Shown here: in pieces, positions 31,888-32,038 of the stretch
Position numbering within the stretch: position 1 is the first letter of the stretch
How the letters are laid out: each line of letters opens with the position of its first letter
Source of the DNA: an uncultured Saprospiraceae bacterium
Lineage (GTDB): Bacteria; Bacteroidota; Bacteroidia; Chitinophagales; Saprospiraceae
Direction of reading: 5' to 3'
Assembly: GCA_937924145.1 (NCBI GenBank)
Contig: CALDTJ010000471.1
Coordinates: 1 to 32,038, forward strand
DNA: 32,038 nt
Program-made: the position numbers and the translations under genes
Notes under the pieces: generated by a model
The model's database searches: none
Told to the model about the DNA's origin: nothing
What the model saw: the letters and a program-made list of their open reading frames with translations, nothing else

Positions 31888-32038
31888 CTACATTGCATAC
31901 CGTCGCCGTCGCCAAAAATTATATCCAAACCCAAATAACCCTAAAAATACCAGCGGTAAAATAATATTAATCAATTGCCACTTAGTTTGCTCCAACTCAG
32001 CCTTTTGCTCATTCAACAACCGTAGTTTAATTTCCTTA
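31888..32038 (-). CDS. gldG: GldG-like gliding-associated ABC transporter component, C-terminal end
   Basis: A minus-strand frame enters from the right edge and stops at 31888-31890 (TAG). It encodes 49 residues of a C-terminus: a charged helix (KEIKLRLLNEQKAELEQTKW), one membrane segment (QLINIILPLVFLGLFGFGY) and an arginine-rich tail (WRRRRYAM). This matches the end of GldG, the protein that works with GldA and GldF in gliding of Flavobacterium-type bacteria. The upstream part lies outside the window, so the identification is by the tail alone. It converges with the OmpA-like gene, 24 bp away. Confidence 0.65.
   Translation of the reverse strand, partial: KEIKLRLLNEQKAELEQTKWQLINIILPLVFLGLFGFGYNFWRRRRYAM

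Overview
The window comes from the chromosome of an AT-rich member of the Bacteroidota. The protein content points to a Saprospiria- or Cytophaga-like lineage, but that placement is inferred from protein families alone. The pointers are a 2,094-residue secreted protein built of about fifteen SprB-type repeats with a type IX secretion (T9SS) C-terminal sorting domain, a TPR/PD40/OmpA envelope protein, a GldG-like C-terminus at the right edge, a cohesin-domain protein, several Bacteroidota-type lipoproteins, and promoter-like TTTG-N19/20-TAnnTTTG sequences.

Positions 1-3586 look like the end of an integrated mobile element. On the minus strand they carry a tyrosine recombinase (2105-3376), a 294-residue protein 5 bp downstream of it that resembles an integrase N-terminal domain without a catalytic domain, a small helix-turn-helix (excisionase-like) protein, two tiny lysine-rich proteins and the start of another gene. 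Beside the recombinase lies a repeat-rich, attachment-like region (3430-3586), and then tRNA-Gln(UUG) at 3587-3658, the probable integration target. The far end of the element lies outside the window.

Positions 3749-12396 are ordinary chromosome: a 4-hydroxybutyryl-CoA dehydratase-like enzyme, a membrane-anchored patatin-type lipase, a methionine-rich TraB/GumN protein, a GntP-type transporter and a periplasmic M20 amidohydrolase lipoprotein. Positions 12537-18548 hold a DUF4230 protein, a two-gene unit (PagL-like lipid A deacylase and a beta/gamma-crystallin plus cohesin protein) bracketed by two copies of one palindromic repeat, two DUF1080 (3-keto-glycoside hydrolase-like) lipoproteins divergent from an MFS transporter, and a SerA-like dehydrogenase.

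Positions 18760-25044 encode the giant SprB-repeat adhesin. A 92-bp MITE with 19-bp perfect terminal inverted repeats and a perfect 8-bp target duplication sits 22 bp upstream of its start codon. Further right lie an amidohydrolase lipoprotein, an ArgE-like M20 deacylase, an outer-membrane beta-barrel, YraN, the TPR/PD40/OmpA protein and the tail of gldG.

Intergenic palindromes are unusually frequent. Some are plain terminators. Others (5305-5354, 10534-10725, 13151-13205 with 14559-14612, 29821-29948) look like REP- or MITE-type elements. Five long reading frames only run past their first ATG by using TTG; the start here is set to the internal ATG (integrase, dehydratase, GntP, first DUF1080 protein, MFS transporter), and the same was done for the beta-barrel gene.
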